NCBI GenBank assembly: GCA_963819855.1 | Contig: CAWFYC010000031.1 | Location: 62,001-126,000, forward strand | Length of the DNA: 64,000 nt | Source of the DNA: JAMXLO01 sp963819855 | GTDB lineage: Bacteria; Pseudomonadota; Alphaproteobacteria; Acetobacterales; Acetobacteraceae | Reading direction: 5' to 3' | Shown: positions 50,940 through 59,953 of the stretch, in pieces | How positions within the stretch are numbered: position 1 is the first letter of the stretch | Layout of the letters: each line of letters opens with the position of its first letter | The notes under the pieces: model-generated | Database searches by the model: none | What the model saw: the letters and a program-made list of their open reading frames with translations, nothing else | What the model was told of the DNA's origin: nothing | Made by a program: the position numbers and the translations under genes

Positions 50940-52435
50940 AGCGCGGCGGCGACTGCCTTGGTCTCGGTGTAGAGTTCCAGCACCTCCTTGCCCATCTCGC
51001 GGCCCCAGCCGGACTGCTTGTAGCCGCCGAACGGCAATGCCACATCGCCGAAGTTATGTGTGTTGACCCACACCGTTCCCGCCCGGATGCGGCGTGCCAG
51101 TTTGTGCGCGATGCCAAGATCGCGCGTCCACACGCTTGCGGCGAGACCATAATTCGTGTCGTTGGCCTGCTTCGCGATGCGGTCCAGGTCATCGTCGTCG
51201 AACGGCATGGCACAGACGACCGGGCCGAAGATCTCGTTGCGCACCACTGACATCTCCGGACGTGTATCGGTCAGCACGGTCGGCGCCACGAAGTAGCCGG
51301 CGTTGCCGACGCGCTCGCCGCCTGTGACGACCCGCGCGCCCTCCTTGCGCCCGGACTCCAGGAAACCGGTGACCCGAGCGAACTGCTCTTCCGACACCAG
51401 CGGACCCATTTGTGTTTCCGGATCGAGGCCCGGTCCCACGCGGATTTTCCCGGCCTCCGCCGCAATGCCTTCCATCAACCGGTCGAATACGCGCCGATGC
51501 GCGAACAGGCGCGAACCGGCGGTGCAGCACTGTCCCATGTTGAAGAAGATCGCGCTTGCCGTGCCGCGGATCGCGACATCCATGTCGGCGTCGGGAAACA
51601 CGATCGCCGGCGACTTGCCACCAAGCTCCAGGGACACTTTTTTCAGGTTGCCGGCCGCCGCCTGCAGGATCAGCTTGCCGACTTCCGTCGAACCGGTGAA
51701 CGCCACCTTGTCCACGTCGGGATGCGCCGCCAGCGCTGCGCCGGCGGTTTCGCCGAAGCCGGTGACGATGTTCACCACGCCTGGAGGAAAGCCGACCTCC
51801 TGAATCAATCGGCCAAGCCGCACCGCCGATAGTGGCGTCTGCTCGGCCGGCTTCAACACGATGGTGCAGCCTGCCGCCAGCGCTGGCGCCAGCTTCCAGG
51901 CAGCCATCATCAGCGGGAAATTCCACGGAATGATCTGTCCGACCACGCCGACCGGCTCGCGCAGGGTATAGGCGTGCCAGTTTCCGGGCGCCGAGACGGG
52001 CACGGTCTCGCCGTCCATGCGCGTTGCCCAACCCGACATATAGCGGAACATCTCGTACGAGCCAGGAACATCGACCGCGCGTGCATCGCGGATCGGCTTG
52101 CCGTTGTCCAGCGCCTCGAGCACGGCGAATTCCTCGGCATTCGCTTCGAGCGCGTCACCCAGGCGATAGATCAGCTTGCTGCGCTCCAGCGGCGACATAC
52201 GCGGCCACGGGCCGCTCTCGAACGCGCGCCGCGCGGCGGCGACCGCGGCGTCGATGTCGGCTGCGTCGCCGGACGCCGCCTTGGCGATCGGCCGACCGGT
52301 CGCCGGATCGAATATGTCGAATGTTGCGCCGGACCTGGCATGCGCCCAATCGCCGCCGATCAGCAGTTGCAGCGGCTTGGCAATGAATCGAGCTGCGAAC
52401 TCCGGCACCGGGACCGGATGCGCCATGACATTCAT
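50936..52435 (-). CDS. NAD(P)-dependent aldehyde dehydrogenase
   Basis: A 499-residue ALDH. The cofactor segment IIPWNFPLMMAAWKLAPALA, GSTEVGKLI, the catalytic Glu in VSLELGGKSPAIVF and the nucleophilic Cys in FFNMGQCCTAGSRLFAHR are intact. It oxidises an aldehyde to its acid. The ATG at 52435 follows CGAGGAGGAAGCC and opens the conserved N-terminus; ATG at 52501 adds residues of no similarity. A molybdopterin-dependent enzyme lies upstream on the same strand, 84 bp away, so an aldehyde/aromatic oxidation unit is possible. Confidence 0.92.
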   Translation of the reverse strand: MNVMAHPVPVPEFAARFIAKPLQLLIGGDWAHARSGATFDIFDPATGRPIAKAASGDAADIDAAVAAARRAFESGPWPRMSPLERSKLIYRLGDALEANAEEFAVLEALDNGKPIRDARAVDVPGSYEMFRYMSGWATRMDGETVPVSAPGNWHAYTLREPVGVVGQIIPWNFPLMMAAWKLAPALAAGCTIVLKPAEQTPLSAVRLGRLIQEVGFPPGVVNIVTGFGETAGAALAAHPDVDKVAFTGSTEVGKLILQAAAGNLKKVSLELGGKSPAIVFPDADMDVAIRGTASAIFFNMGQCCTAGSRLFAHRRVFDRLMEGIAAEAGKIRVGPGLDPETQMGPLVSEEQFARVTGFLESGRKEGARVVTGGERVGNAGYFVAPTVLTDTRPEMSVVRNEIFGPVVCAMPFDDDDLDRIAKQANDTNYGLAASVWTRDLGIAHKLARRIRAGTVWVNTHNFGDVALPFGGYKQSGWGREMGKEVLELYTETKAVAAAL

Positions 52436-52519
52436 CGGCTTCCTCCTCGAATGCCACGTAATTCCCGTTCGAATATAGCGCAAAGCGGTCGAAGGCGCCA
52501 TCCCTGCGTCGACACCCGG

Positions 52520-54847
52520 TCAGACTGCGCCGCGGGACGCCTGAATCGCCTGCCAGATGCGGAGTGGAGTCGCCGGCATATCGATATGCCTGATACCGAA
52601 TTCCGACAGCGCATCGACCAGCGCATTCATCACTGCCGGCAGGGAGCCTGCGCATCCGGCCTCGCCGCAGCCCTTGACGCCGAGAGGATTGGTGCGGGCG
52701 GGCACCGGATGGCTCTCAAACCCCAGGCCTGGCAGATCGGACGCGCGCGGCAAACCGTAGTCCATATAGGAGCCGGTCAACATCTGGCCGTCCTCGTCAT
52801 ACACGACATTCTCCATCAGCGCCTGGCCAACGCCCTGCGCGATGCCGCCGTGCGCCTGTCCCTCCACGAGCATCGGGTTCACCAGGACGCCGAAGTCGTT
52901 CACTGTGGCGTAGCTGACGATCTCGACTGTGCCGGTGTCCGGATCCAGTTCAACCTCGGCAATGTGGCAGCCGTTGGGAAACGCGGAGGGCACGCCCTTG
53001 AAGACGTGACTGACATCCAACGTCCGCGGCACATCGTCCGGCAGCCGCACACCGGCGCGCAGCCGTGCTGCGAGCTCCATGATGCCGATGCCGCGATCGG
53101 TTCCGACGATGCTGAACCGGCCGCGGAAGAATTCGATATCGGCGACCGCGGCCTCCAGAAAGTGCGCTGCGATCTGCCTGCCCTGTTCGATGACCAGGTC
53201 GCTCGCGGCGATGATGGCACCGCCGCTCTGCATCATCGATCGCGATCCGCCAGTGCCACCGCCGGCGATAAGTTCGTCGGAGTCGCCTTGCAGGAGCATT
53301 ATCCGATCGAACGGGACACCAAGCCGATCCGCCAACACCCGTGCAAACGGCGAGGCGTGACCCTGGCCGTAATCCAGTGTGCCGGTGATGATGGTGACGG
53401 ATCCATCGCTCTCGAAACGGATTCCGCCCATCTCGTTGCCTGCGTCCGCGGTCACCTCCAGGTAATGGCCGATGCCCCGGCCACGCACCTTGCCGCGTGC
53501 GCGCGTTTCGGCCTGGCGCACGGGATAGCCCTCCCAATCGGCCGCCTTCAGCGCCTTGTCCAGGACCGTGGGAAATTCGCCGCTGTCGTACAGCATGCCG
53601 GACGGCGCCCGATACGGCATCTGTTCCGGTCGGATGTGGTTCCGCCGGCGCAGCTCGATGGGATCGATCCCGAGTTCGCGGGCAGCGGTCTCAACCAGGC
53701 GCTCCATATAGTAGTTGCCTTCAGGCCGTCCCGCACCGCGATATGCACCGACAGGGGTGGTGTTGGTGAACACGCACTTCGACGACACCTCGATCAGTGG
53801 CGTGACGTAGACGCCGATGATGTTCTTCACCGTGTTCAGCGTCGGTGGAATCGTGGTGGCATTGCTGAGCCAGGCACCGAGATTGCCGTAGCCGGTGACA
53901 CGCAGCGCCAGGAATTTCCCATCGGCATCCAGCGCCAGTTCAGTGGTCATCTCATGGTCGCGCCCGTGGCTGTCGGAGAGAAAGCTCTCCGATCGTTCGT
54001 CGGTCCACTTGACCGGGCGGCGTAGCGTCCGCGCGGCGTGTAGCAGGCAAATGTATTCCGGGTAGGCTGACGCCTTCATGCCGAACGATCCGCCGACGTT
54101 GCCGGTGAGAACGTGCAGCTTTTCCACCGGCACGCCGAGGATCGAACTCAGCTGGTTGCGCTGTCCGAACACGCCCTGACAGCCAAGGCGCAGGATCAGC
54201 CGATCCGCGTCAGGATCATACTCGGCGATGGCGGAGCGCGGCTCCATCGGCGACACCACAATACGATTGTTGCGTAACGACAGTGTCGTGACATGCGCGG
54301 CACGCGCAAAGGCGGCGGCAACCTGCTCGCTGTCGCCGTAGTGAAAGTCCAGGCATACATTACCGGGGGCTTCCGCATGCAGCAGCGGCGCACCTGGAGC
54401 GACCGCCGCGCTGGCGGTCGTGACGGCGGGCAACTGATCGATGTCAACGTAGATCGACTCCGCCGCGTCCCTGGCAAGCTTACCGGTGTCGGCAACGACC
54501 ATGGCGATCGGCTCGCCGACATACCGTACCCTATCCGTCGCCAGCGGTCGCTGCGGCGGGCGCGGGGTCGGCGTTCCGTCACGATGCTTCGCGGCGGCCG
54601 CCGGCATGTTGCGGATCCCAGCGCTGTCCAGGTCCGCCACCGTGATGATCGCGCGCACACCCGGCATGTCGCGCGCGATGGCGACGTCGATCGCGCGCAG
54701 CTCGCCATGCGCCACTCGGCTGCGTACCACCACGCCGTACAGTTGATCGGGACGGTTGAGATCGTCGGTATATCGTCCCTCGCCCCGCAGCAGGACCGGG
54801 TCTTCCTTGCGTGAGACCGGCTGGCCGACGGCAAATTTCTCGTTCAT
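52520..54847 (-). CDS. Molybdopterin-binding large subunit, xanthine dehydrogenase/CoxL family (orphan)
   Basis: A 775-residue large subunit. The N-terminal domain has SRKEDPVLLRGEGRYTDDL; the molybdopterin domains have SGGxGGSFGMK-type TGNVGGSFGMKASAYPEYIC, TTPVGAYRGAGRPEGNYYME and the catalytic Glu region GVKGCGEAGCAGSLPAVMNA. AYRGAGR is the form II (CoxL-like) active-site motif rather than AYXCSFR of CO dehydrogenase. It would hydroxylate an aldehyde or N-heterocycle. No FAD-binding or 2Fe-2S subunit gene is adjacent, so partners must be elsewhere. The ATG at 54847 opens the conserved region. It sits between the ALDH and a solute-binding protein. Confidence 0.88.
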   Translation of the reverse strand: MNEKFAVGQPVSRKEDPVLLRGEGRYTDDLNRPDQLYGVVVRSRVAHGELRAIDVAIARDMPGVRAIITVADLDSAGIRNMPAAAAKHRDGTPTPRPPQRPLATDRVRYVGEPIAMVVADTGKLARDAAESIYVDIDQLPAVTTASAAVAPGAPLLHAEAPGNVCLDFHYGDSEQVAAAFARAAHVTTLSLRNNRIVVSPMEPRSAIAEYDPDADRLILRLGCQGVFGQRNQLSSILGVPVEKLHVLTGNVGGSFGMKASAYPEYICLLHAARTLRRPVKWTDERSESFLSDSHGRDHEMTTELALDADGKFLALRVTGYGNLGAWLSNATTIPPTLNTVKNIIGVYVTPLIEVSSKCVFTNTTPVGAYRGAGRPEGNYYMERLVETAARELGIDPIELRRRNHIRPEQMPYRAPSGMLYDSGEFPTVLDKALKAADWEGYPVRQAETRARGKVRGRGIGHYLEVTADAGNEMGGIRFESDGSVTIITGTLDYGQGHASPFARVLADRLGVPFDRIMLLQGDSDELIAGGGTGGSRSMMQSGGAIIAASDLVIEQGRQIAAHFLEAAVADIEFFRGRFSIVGTDRGIGIMELAARLRAGVRLPDDVPRTLDVSHVFKGVPSAFPNGCHIAEVELDPDTGTVEIVSYATVNDFGVLVNPMLVEGQAHGGIAQGVGQALMENVVYDEDGQMLTGSYMDYGLPRASDLPGLGFESHPVPARTNPLGVKGCGEAGCAGSLPAVMNALVDALSEFGIRHIDMPATPLRIWQAIQASRGAV

Positions 54848-54981
54848 CAGCGACGAAGGGATCGAACGGCGCATTCATCGTGGAGCTGCCTTCGTGACAC
54901 TGGCGCGACTACCCGCTCGTCATATCCAATAGTATATAACGCGACGGTGCAACCTGTGCTGCGACGGCAGCGGTGGCGGCC

Positions 54982-56220
54982 TCAGGTGCTGTCGGCCAGC
55001 GCTATGCCGATGTACCTGAACTGGTGCACCACGTCGTTCACCGGATGCGCGGTATCCTGCTGCACCTGGAACACGCTGACCACGCGCGAGCTGATATCGC
55101 CGTTGGCATCGAACGAGATCGGGCCTTGCAGCGTCTCCACCTTGCCGGCCTGGATGGCGTCGCGCACCGCGCCGCGGGTGACCGGCGCGCCTGACTTCGC
55201 CACGGTCTCGATCGCCGCGAGCACTACCAGGGCCGCGTCGTAGGCGGTGATCGAGTAGTCCGCCGGGGGCGTGCTCCAGCGCTTCTGGTAGTTCCCTAGC
55301 CACCCTGACAGTTTCGTATCGTCCAGCATGTGCGGCGCGGCGATGGTGCTGTACCACCCTTGTGCCGCCGGGAACCCGGCACCGGAGAGGATCGATGCCT
55401 GGTGCAGCCCGTCGCCGCCGGCCTTGATCATGTCCGGCACGAGCTCATAGCTCTGCTTCACCAGCTTCACGCCGGCCAGCGCGCTCGAGCCGGCGTAGAG
55501 CGCCTGCGGGCCGAGCTGCTTGATCTTGGTCAGCAGCGGCCGATAGTCGCTGTTCAGCGGATCCATGCGATCGCGGCCCATCACCTGCATGCCACGCTTG
55601 GCGGCCTGCGCCTGAAACGCGTCGGCGAGGCCCACGCCGTAGGCTCCGGTGTCATCCACCACGAACACTGACTTCACCTTGAGTTGGTCCGCCATGAAAT
55701 TCGCCATGTTCGGGCCCTGGAAGGCATCGGTGGTGCAGGTGCGGAAATAGATCGCCTTGCCGGCCGGCCGGTATATCTCGGCAAACTTCGGATCGGTCAG
55801 GTCGGGGTTGGTGGAAGAGGGCGTTATGGTCGCCAGATTGCCCTGGCTGAGCAGCGGCGCCATCGCCTTGCCGCTGCCGCTAGCCTGCGGGCCGACCGCC
55901 CCGACGACGGTGGGATCGGACACCATCTTGCGCGCGTTGATCGCTGCCTGCGCCGGATCGTATTGCCCGGCGGTCGCGGTGCCGTTGTCAAGGACGAGCG
56001 TCCTCACCTCGTAGCCGCCTGGTCCACCTTTGGCGTTGGCTTCCTCGATCGCGAGCTGCGCGCCATGTAGTATGTTGACCGCGTCCTCGGCCCCGGCGCC
56101 GGTCAGCGGTAAAGCGATGCCGATGGTCACGAACTTGTCGGCGGCACGTCCCGGCCGGACCAGGCCGGCGAGGGCGGATGAGCCAAGCAGGGCGATGGCG
56201 GAACGTCGGGCGACGCGCAT
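54982..56220 (-). CDS. Branched-chain amino-acid-type ABC substrate-binding protein
   Basis: A 412-residue periplasmic binding protein (Peripla_BP_6/LivK-like). It begins MRVARRSAIALLGSSALAGL, an RR-containing signal that might use the Tat or Sec route, then FVTIGIALPLTGAGAEDAVN, ILHGAQLAIEEANAKGG and VVGAVGPQASGSGKAMAPLL, SVFVVDDTGAYGVGLADAFQ. Ligands of such proteins range from leucine to aromatic acids. No permease or ATPase genes are near. ATG at 56220 follows GGAGGCTC; an ATG at 56232 is possible. It is upstream of the molybdenum enzyme by 134 bp and could serve its substrate. Confidence 0.88.
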   Translation of the reverse strand: MRVARRSAIALLGSSALAGLVRPGRAADKFVTIGIALPLTGAGAEDAVNILHGAQLAIEEANAKGGPGGYEVRTLVLDNGTATAGQYDPAQAAINARKMVSDPTVVGAVGPQASGSGKAMAPLLSQGNLATITPSSTNPDLTDPKFAEIYRPAGKAIYFRTCTTDAFQGPNMANFMADQLKVKSVFVVDDTGAYGVGLADAFQAQAAKRGMQVMGRDRMDPLNSDYRPLLTKIKQLGPQALYAGSSALAGVKLVKQSYELVPDMIKAGGDGLHQASILSGAGFPAAQGWYSTIAAPHMLDDTKLSGWLGNYQKRWSTPPADYSITAYDAALVVLAAIETVAKSGAPVTRGAVRDAIQAGKVETLQGPISFDANGDISSRVVSVFQVQQDTAHPVNDVVHQFRYIGIALADST

Positions 56221-56429
56221 GTGAGCCTCCATTGGTTATTGCGGCCTCGGCGTCCGGTCGGTGCGGATCGCGCGAAGCTTCGTATAGGGCGACCGTCATG
56301 CGATCCACCGTGGATAAGATAGGGCAAGTCTCATGCCAGCGGAACCTGACCGATACGGTCTGAAGGGTCTGTGCCGAGAGACCGCACCGTGTCCGTAGCT
56401 TCCCTCATCAGCTGCCCTCATCAAGGATA

Positions 56430-56459
56430 CCCGCGGGCATTGATCCCGCGGGCATTGAT
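56430..56459. repeat. 15-bp tandem duplication in an otherwise empty region
   Basis: Two exact adjacent copies of CCCGCGGGCATTGAT. The 400-bp gap 56221-56629 between the binding protein and the next gene shows no supported gene; it should contain the promoter for the downstream gene and the upstream region of the binding protein. Confidence 0.75.
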
Positions 56460-56629
56460 ATGGACAGGGCAACTCACCGCGGTCAGCGTGCGAAGGATGG
56501 GCCGCGCGTTGACCATCCAGTGCCCGCATTTCTTGGCCAAGGCCATGAGCTGAAAGCTCTCGCCGGCCACGGCATTGGCGCTGTAGCGAGGCCTGCTCGC
56601 TTGATCGTCTTGAGGATTGGAGACAGCCC

Positions 56630-57701
56630 ATGCAGCTTTGGACCACCACGGTCGCCTCTCCGCGCGCCACGGCCCGCACCGCCCGCGAACGAGAGGAGGC
56701 TGGCTGGCACGGGCTGCTGGTGGTGGACTCGCAGAACCTGTCCGGCGATCCTTATGTTGCGCTCGCCGTGGCGGCCACGACGACAACCTGCCTTGGTCTC
56801 GGCACCGGCGTGACCAACAGTGTGACCCGCCATGCCGCGGTTACCGCCTGCTCGATCGCCAGCGTGCAGCGTCTGTCCGGCGGACGCGCCGTGCTGGGCA
56901 TTGGCCGCGGCGATTCCGCACTCGCGCATCTCGGGCGGGCGCCGTCCCGGCTGGCTCCGTTCGAGCGCTACCTGCGGCAGTTGCAAGCCTATCCTGCGTG
57001 GCGATGCCGTCCCGTTCGACGACATCGACATTCCCGCCACCGTGGCGCCGCCGATGTCGGAACTGGAGCTTGCCGACGCGCCGACCGCGAGCCGGATTGG
57101 TTGGATCGCCGAAGGTGCAGCGAAGGTTCCGGTGGAGGTGGCGGCCAGCGGGCAGCGCGTCATTGCGATCGCCGCCCGCCATGCCGATCGCGTCATGTTC
57201 GCCCTCGGCGCCGATGAGGAGCGCATCGCCTGGGGCATCGATCTCGCGCGCAGGACACGACAGGAAGCCGGCCTGGATCCCGACGGCATCGCCTTCGGTG
57301 CCTATGTTCCATGTGGCTGCCATATCGACGTGACGGCCGCCCGCGATCTGGTCCGTGGGTCGCTGACCACGCACGCCCGGTTCTCGGTGATGCACGGCTC
57401 CGCCAGCGGGCCGGTTTCCGACAGCGATCGCGCCGTGCTACAGGACCTGCGCACGTCCTATGACATGCGCGCCCACACCCGCGGCGACTCGCGTCAGGCG
57501 GGCGTGCTGACCGAGGCGTTCATCGATCGGTTCGCCATCGCCGGCACGCCGGACCACTGCATCTCCCGCCTGAAGCGCCTGGCCACGCTGGGATTGGACA
57601 AGGTGGCGCTGTCCGGATCGATGCGCGGCGTCTCCGAAACCGCGGCCGCGGTGTCGCAGCGACTGCTGGAGGGCGAGGTGCTGCCCGCCATGCGGGACTG
57701 A
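56630..57701 (+). pseudogene. Luciferase-like (LLM) oxidoreductase, frameshifted
   Basis: The N-terminal half reads MQLWTTTVASPRATARTARE, GWHGLLVVDSQNLSGDPYVA, and RLSGGRAVLGIGRGDSALAH, typical of F420-dependent LLM proteins (5,10-methylene-H4MPT reductase-like). After YLRQLQAY the frame shifts and the second half continues LRGDAVPFDDIDIP and SDRAVLQDLRTSYDMRAH, ending LDKVALSGSMRGVSETAAAV. One extra C at 56993 explains it. Complete length would be about 356 residues. It lies alone, well away from the F420 island, and shares with several other F420 genes the same type of break. Confidence 0.82.
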
Positions 57702-57759
57702 TCCCCGGCGGCGAGAGCGGGTTGGTATTTGCTCGCCCGGCCATGATACGTTGGTCGCT

Positions 57760-58374
57760 ATGATGGAGAAGATTTCCGCGATGGCGCTGGCCATCGCCGC
57801 CCTTTCATTCACGTCGCTCGATGCATCTGCCCAGCCGCTGCTCCGGACCGTCCTGTCACCGCCGGTGACACCGGCATGTATCTCGTCGTCGTTCGGCCCC
57901 CGCGTGTTGCCGAAGGAGCCAGGTGCCGGATCCTACCACTACGGCATCGACCTTCCCGCGGCCGAGGGCTCGGGGGTATTCGCGATCGCGCCCGGCACCG
58001 TGATCCGAATCCAGCGCAACGGCCCCGGCGGGCTGGAGATGCTGGTCCAGCATGACGGCTTCGTCGGCGTCTACAGCCATTTCGGCATGATCACGCCGGC
58101 ATTCGCCGAGGGAAAGCGCAACGTTGCCGCGGGCGAGAAGCTCGGGGTGGTCGGGATGACCGGCGTGACCTCGGGTCCGCACCTGTATTTTGAGATGATC
58201 CTGGCGGGAAGGCCGGTCGATCCCGCACCGTACCTCAAAGTGGCGCAATGCGACGGTTCAGTTCGGACCGCCGCACCGGTCAGGCCCGACGATGGCAGCA
58301 TCATGATCGATGGGCGGAAGTACTGGCAATTCTCCCTCCCGGCGCGACAGTACATCCAGTGGCACCAGAATTAG
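57760..58374 (+). CDS. Secreted M23-family metallopeptidase
   Basis: A 204-residue protein with a signal peptide (cleavage near ASAQPLL, residue 26). The LytM domain has SSFGPRVLPKEPGAGSYHYG and IDLP with the first His and Asp, VGVYSHFGMI and SGPHLYFEMI with the remaining zinc ligands. It cleaves peptidoglycan cross-bridges or binds septal murein if degenerate; all ligands look present. It probably acts in the periplasm. ATG at 57760, with a second at 57763. It leads a plus-strand run but with a 140-bp gap to the next gene. Confidence 0.86.
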   Translation: MMEKISAMALAIAALSFTSLDASAQPLLRTVLSPPVTPACISSSFGPRVLPKEPGAGSYHYGIDLPAAEGSGVFAIAPGTVIRIQRNGPGGLEMLVQHDGFVGVYSHFGMITPAFAEGKRNVAAGEKLGVVGMTGVTSGPHLYFEMILAGRPVDPAPYLKVAQCDGSVRTAAPVRPDDGSIMIDGRKYWQFSLPARQYIQWHQN

Positions 58375-58514
58375 ACTAGGCCGAACCGGCGAGTGAGCTC
58401 CAAGCCGGCGTCTCTCTCGACGCTCCCATGACCTTCAAGGTGCAGACAAAGGCGGCCAATAACCGCCGCGTCTGCCGTCTTGCCGCGGCAATGCCCACGC
58501 CGCAGGATGGGCGT

Positions 58515-58766
58515 ATGAGCGAGACCCTGCTCGACATGAAAGGCACCGCCTGCCCGATCCCGGTGCTCCGTGCCAACCGGGCGCTGCGCGGCATGGCGCC
58601 GGGCGAGCGGCTGCGGGTGCTCGCCACCGACCGCGCCTCGGTCGCCGACTTCCAGGCGTTCTGCCGCGAGACCGGCCACGCGCTCCTGGCGTGGTCCGAG
58701 GAGAGCGGCGTGTTCAGCTTCGTAATCCGCCGCCGCGCCGAAGATCCGGTCCAGAAGGACGCCTGA
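58515..58766 (+). CDS. TusA/SirA-like sulphur carrier protein
   Basis: An 83-residue protein. LLDMKGTACPIPVLRANRAL contains the CPxP motif with the reactive cysteine of TusA-family sulphur transfer proteins, and the C-terminal half (LRVLATDRASVADFQAFCRE, TGHALLAWSEESGVFSFVIR) fits the fold. It may carry persulphide for tRNA thiolation or molybdenum cofactor. ATG at 58515 opens the conserved part; an in-frame ATG further up adds 29 residues without similarity. Four bases after its stop the next gene begins. Confidence 0.88.
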   Translation: MSETLLDMKGTACPIPVLRANRALRGMAPGERLRVLATDRASVADFQAFCRETGHALLAWSEESGVFSFVIRRRAEDPVQKDA

Positions 58767-58769
58767 AGC

Positions 58770-59702
58770 ATGCCCACGGCGTTGATCACCCACCCTGCCT
58801 GCCTGAACCACGACACCGGCCCGTATCACCCGGAGTGCCCCGATCGCCTGCGCGCCGTGCTTGCAGCCCTGGAGACCCCCGAATTCGCCGACCTGCTGCG
58901 CGAGTCGGCACCGCACGCCACCATCGAGCAGCTGACCCGCGTCCACCCGGCGAACTACGTGGACGCGATCCTGTCGATCCGCCCGCCCGAAGGCGAGATG
59001 GTGCAGCTCGACGCCGACACCGCGATGAGCGCCGGCAGCGCCGAGGCCGCGTTGCGCGCCGCCGGCGCCGCGGTGGCCGGGGTGGATGCGGTGATGGAAG
59101 GCTGGGCGCGTGCCGCCTTCGCCGCGGTCCGCCCGCCAGGCCACCACGCAGAACCTGGCCGCCCGATGGGCTTCTGCCTGTTCAGCAACGCCGCCGTGGC
59201 CGCGATGCACGCGCGCGCCCGCTGGGGAGTGCAGCGGGTCGCGGTGGTGGACTTCGACGTGCACCACGGCAACGGCACCCAGGCGATGTTTGCCGCCGAC
59301 AAGGACCTGTTCTACGCCTCCTCGCACCAGCATCCGTGCTATCCCGGCACCGGCGAGGCCTGGGAGCGCGGCACCGCCAACAACATCGTCAACGCACCGC
59401 TGCGCCCTGGCTCGGACAGCGCGGCATTCCGTGCCGCCTGGTCGGACACGATCCTGCCGGAACTCGACCGCTTCGCGCCCGGCCTGCTGATCGTCTCGGC
59501 CGGCTTCGACGCGCACAAGGCCGACCCGTTGGCGCAGCTTCGGGTGGAGACCGCGGACTATGCCTGGATCACCCAGGAACTGCTGCGCATCGCCGCGGTG
59601 CATTGCGGCGGCCGGCTGGTCTCGGTGCTGGAGGGCGGCTACGACCTGGAGGCGCTCGCCGCCTCGGCCGCGGCGCATGTGCGCACGCTGATGCAGGCGT
59701 AG
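58770..59702 (+). CDS. Histone deacetylase family protein (acetylpolyamine amidohydrolase/acetoin utilisation-like)
   Basis: A 310-residue zinc hydrolase of the arginase/deacetylase fold. Family motifs HDTGPYHPECPDRLRAVLAA, PPGHHAEPGRPMGFCLFSNA, VVDFDVHHGNGTQAMF and VSAGFDAHKADPLAQL carry the catalytic His pair and the zinc ligands (Asp, His, Asp). It deacetylates acetyl-lysine, acetylpolyamines or similar amides. In many Alphaproteobacteria it is followed directly by xseB, as here, 9 bp later. Close relatives are annotated as acetoin utilisation proteins; the real substrate is unknown. Confidence 0.92.
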   Translation: MPTALITHPACLNHDTGPYHPECPDRLRAVLAALETPEFADLLRESAPHATIEQLTRVHPANYVDAILSIRPPEGEMVQLDADTAMSAGSAEAALRAAGAAVAGVDAVMEGWARAAFAAVRPPGHHAEPGRPMGFCLFSNAAVAAMHARARWGVQRVAVVDFDVHHGNGTQAMFAADKDLFYASSHQHPCYPGTGEAWERGTANNIVNAPLRPGSDSAAFRAAWSDTILPELDRFAPGLLIVSAGFDAHKADPLAQLRVETADYAWITQELLRIAAVHCGGRLVSVLEGGYDLEALAASAAAHVRTLMQA

Positions 59703-59711
59703 GGGGCAAGA

Positions 59712-59951
59712 GTGTCCGGCAAGAACACCGATGTCAGCGCGCTGTCATTCGAGGACGCGCTGGCGGAATTGGAGCAGATCGTCCGCGGCCTGGAAAGTGG
59801 CCAGCAGAAGCTGGAGGACGCCATCACCGCCTACGAACGCGGCGCGGCGCTACGGCGGCACTGCGAGGCGAAGCTGGCGGAGGCGGAGGCGCGGGTGGCG
59901 GCGATCGTCGAGCGCGCCGACGGAACGCTGACGACGCGGCCGGTGGAGTGA
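59712..59951 (+). CDS. xseB: Exodeoxyribonuclease VII small subunit
   Basis: A 79-residue small subunit with the diagnostic LSFEDALAELEQIVRGLESG and LEDAITAYERGAALRRHCEA coiled-coil helices. With XseA it degrades single-stranded DNA to oligonucleotides. GTG start nine bases after the upstream stop. xseA is not in the window. In this group dxs often follows; instead a convergent panE gene ends only two bases away, which suggests a rearrangement. Confidence 0.93.
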   Translation: MSGKNTDVSALSFEDALAELEQIVRGLESGQQKLEDAITAYERGAALRRHCEAKLAEAEARVAAIVERADGTLTTRPVE

Positions 59952-59953
59952 CG

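Noticed and set aside
51974..54025. A 683-codon plus-strand frame opposite the aldehyde dehydrogenase and molybdenum enzyme
   Set aside because: Shadow of two genes with clear catalytic motifs.
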